NCBI GenBank assembly: GCA_022478985.1
Contig: JAKSZP010012230.1
Location: 1 to 64,000, forward strand
DNA: 64,000 nt
Direction of reading: 5' to 3'
Source: Massospora cicadina
Taxonomy: Eukaryota; Entomophthoromycota; Entomophthoromycetes; Entomophthorales; Entomophthoraceae
The translations under genes and the position numbers were made by a program. Below are positions 1 to 11,298 of the stretch, one piece after another. The notes beneath the pieces are model-generated. The model did no database searches. It was not told the DNA's origin and saw nothing but the letters and a program-made list of their open reading frames with translations. The first letter of the stretch is position 1. Each line of letters starts with the position of its first letter.

Positions 1-1184
1 GCTTTGGTGACCTGTGTATAAGCAGATGATGAGGCCCTGAACCCTGACGGAGTACCCTCAAGTACGTCAGCCATTGCTGCCAAAGAAAACATATTTTAAG
101 GCCCCTTTTTCCCTCTTCCCATATATAAGATAACTATCTCTGTAAAGAATAGTTGCTGGTCCATTCTTTACCCTAAGTTTAATAAAGCTTTTTTACCCAA
201 AACCCACTCCATGAGCTCCACCATTTATTTATGATACTTTTGATTAACCCAGCAAAGTATGCAGCTTTCTGCATTCTAGGGCTGATGGTCATAAAGTGGG
301 CTCTCCCATTGTCAATTTGGTGACCCACCAAGTGGGGATTGCAATCCAAGAACTCACCACCAGCCTTTGACGCCTATCCGCCACTTTAGGAGAGTTATCA
401 GATTCCCCAAACTCTTCTCAACCTGGTTCCATTTGGCACCCGGTGGACCCACTTTGGGATCGCCTCATGCTCCGTGGACTAGTTGGAGAAATCAGCCCAA
501 TTTGCATCACCAATTCTATAGTAATTTGATGCAATTAGGGCAAAGTGAAGCCATGTCTGCTAATCACGATTCTCTGCATGGAGGTGGGGACTTGCTGTTC
601 TCACAATTGCAAGGTGGAAAACAGGCGCCAATTATTCTGGGCCATTTTGCTGAGGGTCAATCTGAACCAAATTTGATAAAAAAATCGATCCACCACACTG
701 GCGATGCACCCAACCTTCCTACCCAATCTGAGGACTCTCAAGGGGTGCAAGATGAGGCCCAAGGCCTCCCAGGGATCAGAGAGATTCTATTTGTTTTAAT
801 TTGTGAACCTGATTATCATTTTAGAAATTTTGAAAATTTATATGATTTCCAAAATTTTTAAATAATGAAACAGCCCAAATGGGTGAAAAAATAACTCCAA
901 AGGTCAACAACTGCAAATCCAAGAGGATTTGTCATCCTCTTTGCCTCCTCCACCCTTGGGGGATGCCCCAGCAAGACCCGCGGTTGCCCCCATTGCAGCC
1001 ATTTGATTTGTTATGGAGGCCTTTGGTATGTTTATTAACATTTATTTCCCTCACCAGAAAAATAGGGGATCCACACTGCATTTACTCAGAACTGCTATGC
1101 CCTTGGCATTCTGGGCCTTCCACTGGGTTGTTACACACCCAGGTTGGAAGCCCAGTCCTACTCTAATCAGCAGATTCTATGACA
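1..1184 (+). mobile_element. Long LTR, 5' end outside window (5' LTR of element A)
   Basis: Right end of a long LTR. A TATA-like box (ATATATAAGA, 121-130) lies about 55 bases upstream of a poly(A) signal (AATAAA, 181-186). The 3' end (1085-1184) matches the ends of the LTRs at 7324-8699, 9873-11298 and 37039-38193: it encodes the PLAFW...HPGW peptide and finishes in TATGACA. The 1-340 part also resembles the reverse complement of about 21230-21480. Gag-like sequence starts just after 1184, so this copy reads as a true 5' LTR rather than a solo LTR. The start lies before base 1. Open frames at 367-861, 879-1166 and 1013-1234 lie inside this LTR and are not treated as genes. Confidence 0.6.
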
Positions 1185-1239
1185 GCTCCCTAGTTCTCTC
1201 TCCAGGGATAGTAGAACAGATTTTGATGCCCTAGCGAAA

Positions 1240-2110
1240 CTCCATGCACTTTACAGCAGGGGTTCTCAACTCCTAATTATACTAATGCACAAAGAATTGT
1301 GGCCCTCCTGGATGACCTAGAAGGAGAGGCTAACCGTTGGGTTAGAGGGATTGTTAAGTTCTTCAAACAAAATGGGAAAACATACCCCTTTGTTGAATCA
1401 AGTATCCATTGCAGTATAAGAACCTAAATCCAGAGCATCCCGCCTTTCCCACCTCTTCACCCTCTACCAGGTTGCCTCTGATTTTTCATCTCTTGCAGAA
1501 GCCTTCACGGAGTTAGTTCCCTCAGTTGGGACCCCACTACATCACAGTATTGGCCTTTAGAGTTGCCTTAAACACAATTGCATCCAACAATCTTTCATAG
1601 GATTTTCTTCCAATATCCATAGAGACATCTTTCTCCTTGGAATAATTATGAGTGCAAGACTCCTCCATGGAAACATGCCCTCAGTGGCGGCCATGTCATC
1701 CTTACAATCATATATTCTTTCTCAAGAAAATTCAGTCCAGTTGAATACATCAACACCTATCTCTTCAGGGAATAAAGGTCCTAGAAAACGTTTTTCTGAG
1801 ATTGCGGTGGTATCTCCTTGCCCTCAGGGCTCCCTGAAGATGAATAATAAGCCAGTTGAGAATTTCTTTTTTCCACCAATAGAAAAGGATATGGTTATAG
1901 ATTAGGATCCAGGATGTCCAATTTTGACGCCCATCCAAATAGACCAGTATTTGATATAGCAGGACATGGACAAGAAACTGACCCCCATGACAAAAACTCA
2001 GATTTATCCCTTGTCAATCCTATTCAGTTCAAAGAGCCACAAGTTTCCTCTTAGGTGTTGAAACAAGGACCTTCCTAACTTGCAAATGAGAAGAATATCA
2101 TAGTTCTAGA
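1240..2110 (+). pseudogene. Element A gag remnant (Ty3/gypsy)
   Basis: Decayed capsid-type gag downstream of the LTR. Around 1285-1350 one frame reads as a retrotransposon-gag core (IVALLDDLEGEANRWVRG), typical of the region that precedes the W..F gag helices in Ty3/gypsy elements. A further open stretch at 1648-1905 (85 codons) would be the gag C-terminal part. Stops and frame changes break the frame. No zinc knuckle is visible. Assignment rests on position between LTR and protease plus the short gag-like motif. Confidence 0.5.
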
Positions 2111-2187
2111 TTACTTTAATGCCATCATGACTTCTGACCAGAAGGACCTCATTGATAATCTCTTGAAGAATATGCAGTAGAGACCAC

Positions 2188-2472
2188 GTGATACTGAGGG
2201 TCCACTCCTTATTATGGGGTTGGCACAATATTAGATGCCCTTTTGCTTTCTGTGACCAAATAAGAAGATCAAGCTTACTCCTTGTTTCCTTTACCTTCAT
2301 ATTAGAGGTGCACAAGGTTACAGTACATGTGATACTAGGCACAGGAGCATCAGGAAACTTCTTGGATCTAAGAGTTGCTCAATTATCAGACCTAGACACT
2401 GTGTTAAACCCATCTATACTAGGCGCGTCCTCTAAAGCAATGACCTGCCATACTGTTCAGCGTCCAATGTAG
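2188..2472 (+). pseudogene. Element A retropepsin-like protease fragment
   Basis: A 94-codon frame ending shortly before the RT region. It contains VHKVTVHVILGTGASGNFLD, which matches the retropepsin active-site signature (L-D-T/S-G-A, then N-F) of Ty3/gypsy proteases, except that the catalytic Asp is replaced by Gly. The equivalent motif is seen in elements B, C, D, E and F in this window. As written the protein could not be an active protease. Confidence 0.6.
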
Positions 2473-2689
2473 TTCTTATTCCATTAATTCTACTTTCTTG
2501 ACCATTTTTCAGAGGTGACGGATTTATTGTACTCAGTTATCATGGATAGGATGGTGAGTCTCCAACAGGTGCATATTACCTGGATCTTAACTCCTTGTCA
2601 TTTGCAATAAAAGATACAGTGGGAAATTCCCACTGATTCAAACCCTTACCCTGAAGGCCTCACTTAGCTAAATTTTTCCCCTGAGTCAT

Positions 2690-3165
2690 CCAATATGGAC
2701 TTCCCTCAGAATTTTCCAGATTTTTTAACTCTATATAAGGACGTTTTTGACATGGATCTAGCACCTGACTTCCACCTCATTCTGAATATGACCTATCCTT
2801 CCATAAGACAGTACAGCTTGTGAAAATTAACTGTCCTAATTATCCAAAAACTGAGGAGGAAGATAAAGCGCTGGGTATATGGTTAGATGACATGCTAGAA
2901 AAGGGATGGATTTTTAAAAATACTCTCAATTGCCTCACTAGTAGCCTCACCCAGAAGGATGATAGGACTTCATGGCCTTGTGTTGGATATGTCCATAAAA
3001 ATAATGTTACAGTTCCATATTCATGCCCCCTTCTACTGGAACAAACCATCAACTCGGGCATTGCAAGATACTTGTTGGATATTAGGCTTTTGGTTATGCT
3101 CACAGGTGCATATCACCTAAATTCAACAATTAATTGCAGGAGAAGTTATTTTCTCAACTGCAGGA
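2690..3165 (+). pseudogene. Element A reverse transcriptase, N-terminal part, truncated
   Basis: The frame 2820-3197 resembles the start of a Ty3/gypsy RT: a WLDDMLEKGWIFKN segment, then an 'LTQKDDRTSWPCVGYVHKNN' stretch matching the family's KKDGxxRxCVDYRxLN block, then a DxRxxYHL-like block. An RT-upstream segment with frame breaks starts near 2690. The RT stops being recognisable near 3165, where the 3' LTR of minus-strand element B begins. I could not find the missing C-terminal part beyond element B at 13071, so the rest of pol seems lost. Confidence 0.6.
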
Positions 3166-3178
3166 TAAATATTTTAGG

Positions 3179-3805
3179 GGTTATCAACCACTTATAATTA
3201 AAGTAATAATATCTCATTTAAAAGAAAAAGTAGATTTTAGAAGTTTTTGTTAGTAATTGCTGAAGGATCAAGAAACAAAACCTATTAAGAGATTAATGTT
3301 TAGTATGTAAACTTACAAGGCTCAAAGTGAATTGGGGCACAAATTTTGGATTAAGCTAAGAATAGCTGTATAAGAGAAATTAGGGTTTGACTATTGGGGC
3401 TCTTGTGACTCGCTTCACTTCAAAGGAATGACCAATGGAGGGTCAATATCAGTTAGGATAAATCCGTGCAGCAAGGATTTAATATTTACCCAATCATTGT
3501 GTGAGAAAATATTTGCATCTTAGGTAACCCCCTCCAAGGCTATAAAAGGGGGTGTCCATGGGGTAGATGTTTGGGGTAAGTTAGCAAGGGGATGGAGAGA
3601 CCCTCAGTACAACTCACCCAATTTTTTGCATGTTTGGCGATACCCTGCTGCTAGCCATAGGGTGATTTGGCCAAGTATTGGGGGCAATAGCGATACCCCA
3701 ATTAGCGGGGTCCACCAAGAATCGACCATGGTTTTTTGGCTGATGTTATTTATTTCAAAACCCAAATCATTTTTTATACAATATTTGACTTGTAATTGTC
3801 TGACA
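3179..3805 (-). repeat. 3' LTR of element B
   Basis: Matches 12425-13070 over its length, with moderate identity. Shared blocks include GGCTCAAAG, a TTTGGA...TTTGAC..ATTGG stretch, the 'TATAAAAGGGG' block and a right end GACTTGTAATTGTC. Read on the minus strand the LTR begins TGTCAGACAATTAC and is preceded by a purine-rich tract (minus-strand complement of 3806-3818, TTGAAGGGGGTGA), which is a good polypurine tract. The inner right boundary (3805) is firm; the left boundary is approximate. Confidence 0.7.
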
Positions 3806-3818
3806 TCACCCCCTTCAA
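3806..3818 (-). other. Polypurine tract of element B
   Basis: On the minus strand the sequence TTGAAGGGGGTGA immediately precedes the LTR start TGTCAGAC. This is the position and composition expected for the plus-strand primer of an LTR retrotransposon. Confidence 0.55.
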
Positions 3819-4127
3819 GAGTGCAAGGGGAAAAATAAACTTTTAAAAACTGCCACGCACCCAGTTGACAGTGACTCCTATAGCAAGGGAATTAATGGAG
3901 TACTCCTCCCCTCACTTGTAATTGACTACAAAAGGTCCTTCTCAGGTAAACCAAGCTTCTCCCTTCTAGGGGTGATATAATTATATTAATAAAGCACCAA
4001 GTCAGATACTTGTAAGGAAGGTAGAGAGGACCAGAGCTCATAAGCATCTAGACCCTCTTTTATGACAGTTTTGGCCAAATTAGACATAGCCTCTTATTGC
4101 AACTGAATTGTGTGCTAGCCAACTTCT

Positions 4128-5700
4128 TCATGACTTGCTCAGGGCCAGTCCTATCAAAGTAAATATCTTTGGCTTAATTTCAGCACTCCAGGTTCCCATC
4201 CATACAGCACACAGAAAGGAGATCTTGAGGATTCTATGGTAACTGGTATGATAGGCCATGAGGGCACTAGGTAAGTACATAATCCAGTGAGGGGGGTCTG
4301 AAATGGACATTTTTTGTGATATAAAAACTAGGGTCACATTTGTTATCTCCACAGTACCATTGGTCAAGGAGTTATAGGGAGCTGAAAAGAGCTGTTGCAT
4401 GCCCATGGAGTCATCAAGGATCTTCACCACTCTGGAGGTGACGTTTTTTCATTATCACAGAGAAGAACCTGAGGGCAATCATGCTGAGCAAAAATATTCT
4501 GATGGAGAAAAGTGGCTGTAGCCTAGGCCATTTGATCAAGGAGATCCACAGCTTCAACTGATTTGGTTAAATACTCGATTCCAAACAAAAAATATCTATT
4601 TCCCCCAATAGTCTGGGGTAGAGGTCCAACCACATCTAAACTTATGGTGTGAAAGGGTTGTTGAGTCATAAAGAGTTGGTATTGAAACCAGATCTTGAAA
4701 CTGGGTTGCTTTTTGCAGGTCAGACAAGCTTCCAGGACCTCAGTTATGGTCTCAATGACTCCCTCCCAGTAGTAGAGCTCTTTAACCCATTCTTAAGTTT
4801 TTTTACCCCACTATGCCCTAAAATAAAATGTGACTCCAAAATGACAGGTACTCACTCTGATGGCTAGAGAGGGCAACCAGCTTACCCCTACTTTCTTGCA
4901 TAACTTCCCACTTTCCACCATGGTGTTGTGGGTGTTCCAAACTAGATTTTTTGTACAGGTTCATCCTTATCTTCCCATGCATCATGAGTCATCAGGAGGT
5001 CATGTAAATCTTGGCTTCACTATTATCCAAATGAAGGGTGTCAGACATTTTCCCTCCAGGCTTCAAGATAGGAATGTTTTGGGGCAAAATTGGCTGAAAA
5101 GGGTAAATGTTGGACATTTACAAGTCCCTGATAATAATGAGATCAATTTAAAATTCACATAATGATTTTGTCAGCCAAAAGAACCTGGTTTATCCTTGGT
5201 GGAACCCCGCAAATTGGGGTAACACTATTATGAATACTAACCAGGCAAATAGCGCTAAGTTGTGAAGTCAAATTTCCCTGAATCCGTGGTTAAACATGAG
5301 GAGTCCATCAAAGGTTTGTCCCCCAATCATGACTAGTACAAAGCCAGCACCAAAGCGGGGACCACCCCCTTTTATAGGCTTGGCGGGGGTCCCTCAGGGC
5401 GCATTAAATTTTGCTAAAGGGGATTGGCTGAAATTTATTAAATTGTTACCCCATGGGTACGTATTACCAAAGATTAACTCCCTATCAGTCATTCAGCCAT
5501 AGTAAATCAAGTTTCTGAGCTGTGATAGTCTAAAATACCATAGCACTTAATTCAGAAATTCCCAAGCTATCTGAACGTTGAGCCTTGATGTTTTAAATAC
5601 TTCTATCAAATTATTAAGGATATACTATTTTTACTCATGCATGACATATAATAAAATTCCCTTAAAACTAAAACCCCTTTAGAAAATATTTATTTTAGTT
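4128..5700 (-). pseudogene. Element B integrase remnant
   Basis: Minus-strand frame 4128-4430 contains the C-terminal half of a Ty3/gypsy integrase core: APYNSLTNGTVEITN (family: YHPQTNGQxERxN), then W...LPSALMAYHTSYH (family: LPxALxAYxTSxH). The upstream part of the integrase, between about 4430 and 5700, is too frame-broken for me to place catalytic residues. No intact ORF remains. It sits directly downstream of the RNase H region in the normal gypsy order. Confidence 0.6.
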
Positions 5701-5887
5701 ATTTTCATATAGCTGGTGAGACATGTTCCTCACTTTTATTGTTGGATTCGAGGCAATAAGCACCAGTGAGCCTTTTTCCAGCCACAAATCTAAAAAAGGG
5801 CAGGCAACGCATCAACTCATCAATGTTCATATGGCTGGTTCTCTCCTGATGTTTAATTTCCATGTCATAATGCTGGAGCTTCAAAGC

Positions 5888-7323
5888 TCAGAGAGCCAAC
5901 CATCCCGTGAGGTCCTTAATATTATGTAGCCACTTTAAGGAGGCGTGGTTGGTAACCACTTTAAAGGAAGTCCCATATAAGAAGGGCAATAATGTTTCAT
6001 AGCCAGTAAAATGGCCAGGACTCATTTTAGTGACACTATAGTTGCGTTCAGTTTTAGAGAGCATCTTAGTATAGTATGAAACAGGATGATCGACCCCATG
6101 CTCATCCAGCTGAGCCAAGATGGCCCCAACGGCATAATCAGAGCCTTCAGTCGACAAGATGAAGTAATTCTCATAAACTGGGCGTCTCAGGATAGGACGT
6201 TCTTGTAGCAATTGCTTCAGATTTTCAAAAGTGGCTTTATGTTCAACGCCCCAATGGAAAGGTGTGTTCTTAGTCAGTAGGCAAACGAGAGGCTCACTGA
6301 GCTGAGCAAACTTGGTGATAAATTGATGATAATACCCTATCATGCCCAAGAATACCTGGATGTTGTGGAGGGTTTTTGGCGCTAGCATCTTGGATATAAA
6401 TGCGACCTTATCTTGTAGAGGTTAAATTTCATCTTGATAAATGGCGTGTATAAGGAAATCCAACTTTTTTGGGAAGAACATAAATTTTTATGGCTTCAAT
6501 TTTATGTTAGAAACCCGCATGTGTTGGAACAACTCTTTCAAGTGGGTAATATGCTCATTAAAAGTCATGGAAAAATCTTGTTATCATCAAGATAGATGAT
6601 GATGAGCTAATTAAAGGTCATTTAAGATATGATCCTTTTTCGCTGGAAAGTGTGGGCGCGCTGCACAACCCTTGTGGTAGTCAGGTAGGTTGGAAGAGAC
6701 CCTCACTGCAAATAAGAGCGCATTTCTCCTGATTTTGGGGAGAAAGGTCCATTTGCCAATGACTTCTAACCAAGTCCATGGCAGAAAAGTAGTTAGAGCT
6801 GGAGAATTGAGCTAACTATCGATGCAGGGGATATGATAGCTATCCTTTTTTTGTGAGATTCTTCAATTTGTGGTAGTCCATAACTACTTGATGACCTTCA
6901 TTTTCTTCTTTATCAGTAGAAGAGGGAAAGACGAAGGGCTTTGAGAAGGCGCCAGCAGCCTCACATCCAACAACTGTTTTAGCTTCATCCACCATTGAAG
7001 CTCCTCAACCTTAGACTTCTGATAAGGCTTGGATAAAATAGGCTGAGCATCACCAACTTCAATGGTGTGGCACCAGCCACTCATATGCTCATAGTCAGTA
7101 TCAGATTTGGAGAAAATGTCACTATATGTCTCCAGTAAAGAATGAACTTTGTTAATCTCAGCAGGAGTTAGATTGTCAGAAATCTGAACATTAGGAAAAG
7201 TGCATATCATTTGATCAGTGGGTAGTCCAATATCTAGCATGGACCTAATATAATGGACTTGGTGGATGTCCTTAATTGGAATCAAAAGAGCTTTTTCAAT
7301 CTCCTGATGTTTCTTTACAACCA
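5888..7323 (-). pseudogene. Element B reverse transcriptase and RNase H
   Basis: Best preserved pol of element B. The minus frame 6884-7323 carries the RT entry region (SKPYQKSKVEELQWW, then LLAPSQSPSSFPLL). Between the frames, 6583-6594 encodes YLDD, so the RT catalytic aspartates are retained. Frame 5888-6388 carries the RT/RNase H connection (IGYYHQFITKFAQLSEPL) and RNase H (YFILSTEGSDYAVGAILAQLDEHG; the family has D at the 'STEGS' position, here replaced by E). Stops and a frameshift near 6400-6880 separate the blocks. The first about 39 residues of the long frame (7324-7441) come from the nested LTR, not from pol. Confidence 0.75.
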
Positions 7324-8699
7324 TGTTGGAAGTCTCAGGGAGTGTCCTTTGGCTCTTGACTGAGCTATCTTTCCATTCCCAAATAAGAAAACACCGAAGA
7401 GGATGGTGGTACCCCTCATCACCCACGGCAATCTTGCCCACATAGTTGAGGAGTGATGAGTGATAGCCCGTCCACTTTGGATCCCACCCCCAATTCCCTC
7501 ACTCACCTCAGCAGAACTGTTGTGGGGAATTAGTGAAATCTGTGCTGAGATTATCAAACTGAAATTGGTCAGATCTAATTTGGGTGGCAATCAGGCTGAT
7601 GGCCAAAATTCAAATGGCTGTAAAAGTATGAAGAATGAGATATTGGCCAGATCACCTGACGGTTCCAATTTGATCCCTAAATCAGTAAAACAAATATCAG
7701 GTGACATTGATGAGAGTTTGAAGCCTTCTGATAGTAATTTGGGCATCACGTCCGATGAGCTATTATCAACTGAATGAATGGTTAAATGACTGAGCATGGG
7801 CAGGTTGGCTGTCACAAATTTGTTCCCACCCAAATGGTCCCATCCCTATATGAGATGGCCTTGGGGGATTCCCATCGCTCGTTGGGCCAAACGCTGTCAT
7901 GCTAACCATTGGAAACATAATTGACCTCTGGTTCAGACATTTGAGGTTGAACTGACAGAGTCTTAGCCCACCGCCAAATTTTGTGATGTCAGTTTCCAAA
8001 GAATAAACTCCCCCACTACCATCCAATTTGCCAGTTAGGCTGAATTTGTGGATCCTGCCCACATCATTGTCACTACCCAACTGACCACTATTTAATCAGT
8101 TGCATGGCACTGAGAAATTGTTGGTCAATTTTCTTACCTTATTTCCCAAATAAAAATTTTATTAAAACCCCAAATTTTTATCTCCTTCCTTTTGACCACA
8201 TTCCATATGGCGTTCATCTGGTGGTCTGCCACTCCACACTCTGGGTGGGCCTTACCAATTCTCTTGGTTACCATGATTCCCTCTATCACTAATTGGGCTC
8301 AACAAGTCCAAAATTTTTGGTTCTGCAACCTGGTTCTCATGACCTTCTGGCAGCAATATACAGGGATTTTATGGCCCTATGTTTGCCAACTACAAGAGAA
8401 AATTCTCCTCTCTTCTACCCCCAACGAAATGGTTTTAACAACCAAGAATCTCGCAGAAACTATCCCAGTAGTTTCCACCCCTGTTAACAGAACCCCTAAG
8501 TCTGAAGTCTATTCAGTATGGTTTGCTGTTGAGATACTCCTAACCCTGACATTCTGCCACCATTTCGTGGTATCCTATTTCCCAGCTCCATATCAAGTCA
8601 TATGGTCAGCAATGCCTCTGGCATTCTGGCTTGCTTTCTGGATGCTTATGCATCCTGACTGGCAGGCTGGTCTAAACTTCTTCTGCCGTTTCCATGACA
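7324..8699 (+). repeat. Solo LTR (long-LTR family), nested in element B
   Basis: Plus-strand copy of the long LTR, inserted opposite to element B between its RT start and protease. It starts TGTTGGAAGTC and ends CCATGACA, and it matches 9873-11298 and 37039-38193 throughout (shared blocks near TTTGGATCCC, the CAGAACT..GGGGGATT block and the PLAFWLAFW end). No clear 5-bp target duplication is seen (AACCA left, CATGT right). It contains a poly(A)-like AATAAA near 8149 and an open frame 8192-8713 discussed separately. Confidence 0.7.
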
Positions 8700-8713
8700 C
8701 ATGTCCTTGTTAG
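8192..8713 (+). other. 173-codon open frame inside the LTR
   Basis: Unbroken frame covering the U5-side third of the nested LTR. It is rich in hydrophobic and aromatic residues, with several stretches long enough to span a membrane (around residues 8-30, 108-125 and 137-153). It ends in the MPLAFWLAFWMLMHPDW peptide also found in the LTRs ending at 1184, 11298 and, partly, 38193. I do not recognise a family. The frame may be fortuitous in an LTR of skewed composition. Other copies carry stops in the same frame, so expression as a protein is unproven. Confidence 0.25.
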
Positions 8714-9235
8714 TGAGATTCCCCAGCAGGAGATTAATAGGTTACTGATAAGCATGGTCTAGGATACCTGGGAATACCTAAGGTTCCAAAGGCTTATTCC
8801 ATCAATGCTTGTTAAGTGCAGGAGGCAGTTGCAGGGGATTTGCATAGTAATTTTGGGTTCTATCACATTTTTTTACCCGCTTTGACCAGTAACTCCTCTG
8901 ACGCATATAGTAGAATGCCCTCTGAAGCATCCACGGAGTCAGGCAGCTTTTTTATGTTTCTTTCTGATGTGGTTTAAGTAAAGGTGAGGGAGGATGAAGG
9001 ATACTCAACTAAGCATGCATATTCCTTCTTCTCAGGCTCATCATTTGTAAAGACTAGAAGAACCCCATAATTTAGAATGGAGAAATCCCTGTTTCATATT
9101 AATGATTCCATCATACTCAATCATGAAATGAGTGCCAATGAGTAGGTCATATGAGTTATTGGTTAATGCCACAGAGGGGGCAGCCAGTAGGAGCTTCCCA
9201 ATATGTATGGGTAAAGAAGAGTAGGCTCCAATAGC
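8700..9235. other. Element B internal spacer, nothing recognised
   Basis: Lies between the nested LTR and the protease of minus-strand element B, so it should be protease-to-RT linker sequence. I see no open frame and no motif. Confidence 0.4.
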
Positions 9236-9472
9236 TCACATATTATAAGGCCCTGCAGTTCCAAACTCTTGTGAAAAGTCCAGGTCAGGCGCCAACTTAA
9301 TTTTATTGATGAGCTTTGATGAGACAAAGTTCACTGGATTACCCATATCAAGGATGGCTAGAACGCGCACCTTATTGATGAAAACCTTTACCTTAGTTAC
9401 TGTGCTAGCAAAAGTAGGGGAAGGCTGAGAACCTCCTTGAAAGCGGAGAGTGGAGGAAAGGCGTTGAGCCAT
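9236..9472 (-). pseudogene. Element B retropepsin-like protease
   Basis: A 78-codon minus frame with KVRVLAILDMGNPVNFVSSK, the gypsy protease active-site block. The catalytic Asp is present, but the following Ser/Thr is Met and the expected Gly-Ala is Gly-Asn. It continues with 'IKLAPDLDFSQEFGTAGPYN', which lines up with the protease of element C (IKVTLDQNHSLDYGTAGPH) and with element E at the edge of its microsatellite. Confidence 0.65.
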
Positions 9473-9605
9473 TGCATGTTATTTGTCTAATATATAAGAG
9501 GGTATGAACCTGCTGGGTGGATCAGATTATTGTCCCAATATGGTGGTCAGCATCACTAGCGGATTTGATCACACCTGAAAACCTTAATAACTGTTAAAGA
9601 TAGTT

Positions 9606-9872
9606 TCATTGTAGTATCATAGCTATATCAATTCTTTCTGACCTCAACCTATCTGGAATCTGCACTTCCATTGGAGCTCTCAGGACATAATAGCCTACAT
9701 CTTCACCACCCCCTTCAGACTCATCATCAGAGGTATTGTCAATGAACCTCAATGAGTTATTAAGAGGGGGCTGAGAAACCAGCTTAATCTCCTCACAGGG
9801 GAGGACTTTGTTGCTCTCATCTACCCTTTTGACTTTTGAAGGGAGAATTATATCTGTAACAACTTTTGGGGG
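9606..9872 (-). pseudogene. Element B gag-protease linker
   Basis: Minus frame with an acidic low-complexity run (NTSDDESEGGGEDVG) and no recognisable domain. It lies between gag and protease. The frame artificially continues to 9905 into the nested LTR. Confidence 0.35.
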
Positions 9873-11298
9873 TGTAAGTCCTGGGGAATGTCCCCTGTAT
9901 GTCAATCAGGCTGTCTTCCCATTTCTGAATAAAAAGGTTCTGAAGAGGGTGGCTGTACCATCGTTACCCAGGGTGACCTCACCCACATGGTAGCTGAGCG
10001 CTGGGTAACAGCTCTTTCTCTTTGGATCCCTCCCCTGGTGCCCACACTCACCTCAGCCATACTTGTCCACCAGATCAGGGAAATCTGCACCAAGATCACT
10101 TAATTGAAGTAGATTGGTCAAAAATGATTGGAAACAGGCCCAATGATTGGAATCCACATAGTCAAAAAGGAATAAAGATTGATTCATTGGCCAGAATCAC
10201 TGACAGGTTTGATTCAGACAACAGTGCGATTGTCAAAATTAACCCCTCTCAAAATTGTTGAGATGATCCCCAATGTGTAGGTAGTAGCATCGGACACCAT
10301 CAATGATAGTTTGAAGCTCCCTTCTGGAAAATTAAGAGATGCAGCCAGTGCAACGCTTTTGACTGAACAAATGGCCCAGTGACTGGGCATGGGAAGGTTG
10401 GGCATCCCAAACCCATTCCCAACCAATTGGGACCACCCCTACGTGGGGTGGCCCAGGGGGATTCCCGCTGCTCATCAAGCCAGACGCCATCAAGTAACCA
10501 TCGAAAATGCAGTTGAGCCTCAGTTTGGGCGTTCAAGGTCAAACTGACAGCAACTCAGCCTGCCATTAAATTCTTTGATGTCAGTTCCCATTGAGCTTAT
10601 CTGCCCCATCCCTGAATAATTCGCCAGTTAGGTCAAATTTGAGGGACCCAATACCTGCTTGTTCCTGCATCAATTGACCACTATTTAATCAGTTACATTG
10701 CACTGAGAAAATTGTTGGTCAATTTTATTTACTTTTCTTTAAAATAAATTTGCCACTAAAAACTATCAATTTCCAACTTTATTGATATACTCCTGGCCAC
10801 ATTCCTGATGGCTTTACTCTGGTGGCCTGTCAGTCCCTATACTAGATGGGCTTTACCAGTACTGATGGTTACTATGGCCTCCACCATCATCAAATGGATT
10901 CAGAGAGCCAGATACTTCTGGCAATTCAACCCCATTATTTTTATATCTGCCATCAATATACTGGGATCTTGTGGCCTTACATCCACCATTTCCAAGCAAG
11001 GATCTGACCCCTTGTCTCCTCAGTTGAATCAAACCCACCCACCGGTGACCTTGTAGAAACTATACCTGTGACACCACCCCCTGCAGTAAGACCCCATTGT
11101 CTGGGTTTGTCTCCATTTGGTTCATTCTAGGGTTGCTATTCACAATTGCCCTACACCAACATTTTATCATATCTCAATTCACAGCTTCATACAACATCAT
11201 ATATGTGGCAATGCCTTTGGCATTCTGGCTTGCTTTTTGGGTGCTCACGCATCCTGACTGGAAGACCAGTCTAAACTTCTTCTGCCATTTTCATGACA
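9873..11298 (+). repeat. Second solo LTR nested in element B
   Basis: Starts TGTAAGTCCTGGGG and ends TTTTCATGACA, giving the canonical TG...CA ends. It is flanked by GGGGG (9868-9872) and GGGGA (11299-11303), a plausible 5-bp target duplication with one change. It closely matches 37039-38193 from its first base (TGTAAGTCCTGGGGAAyrTC). It is inserted in the gag-protease region of element B, in the opposite orientation. Open frames on both strands within it are treated as shadows. Confidence 0.75.
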
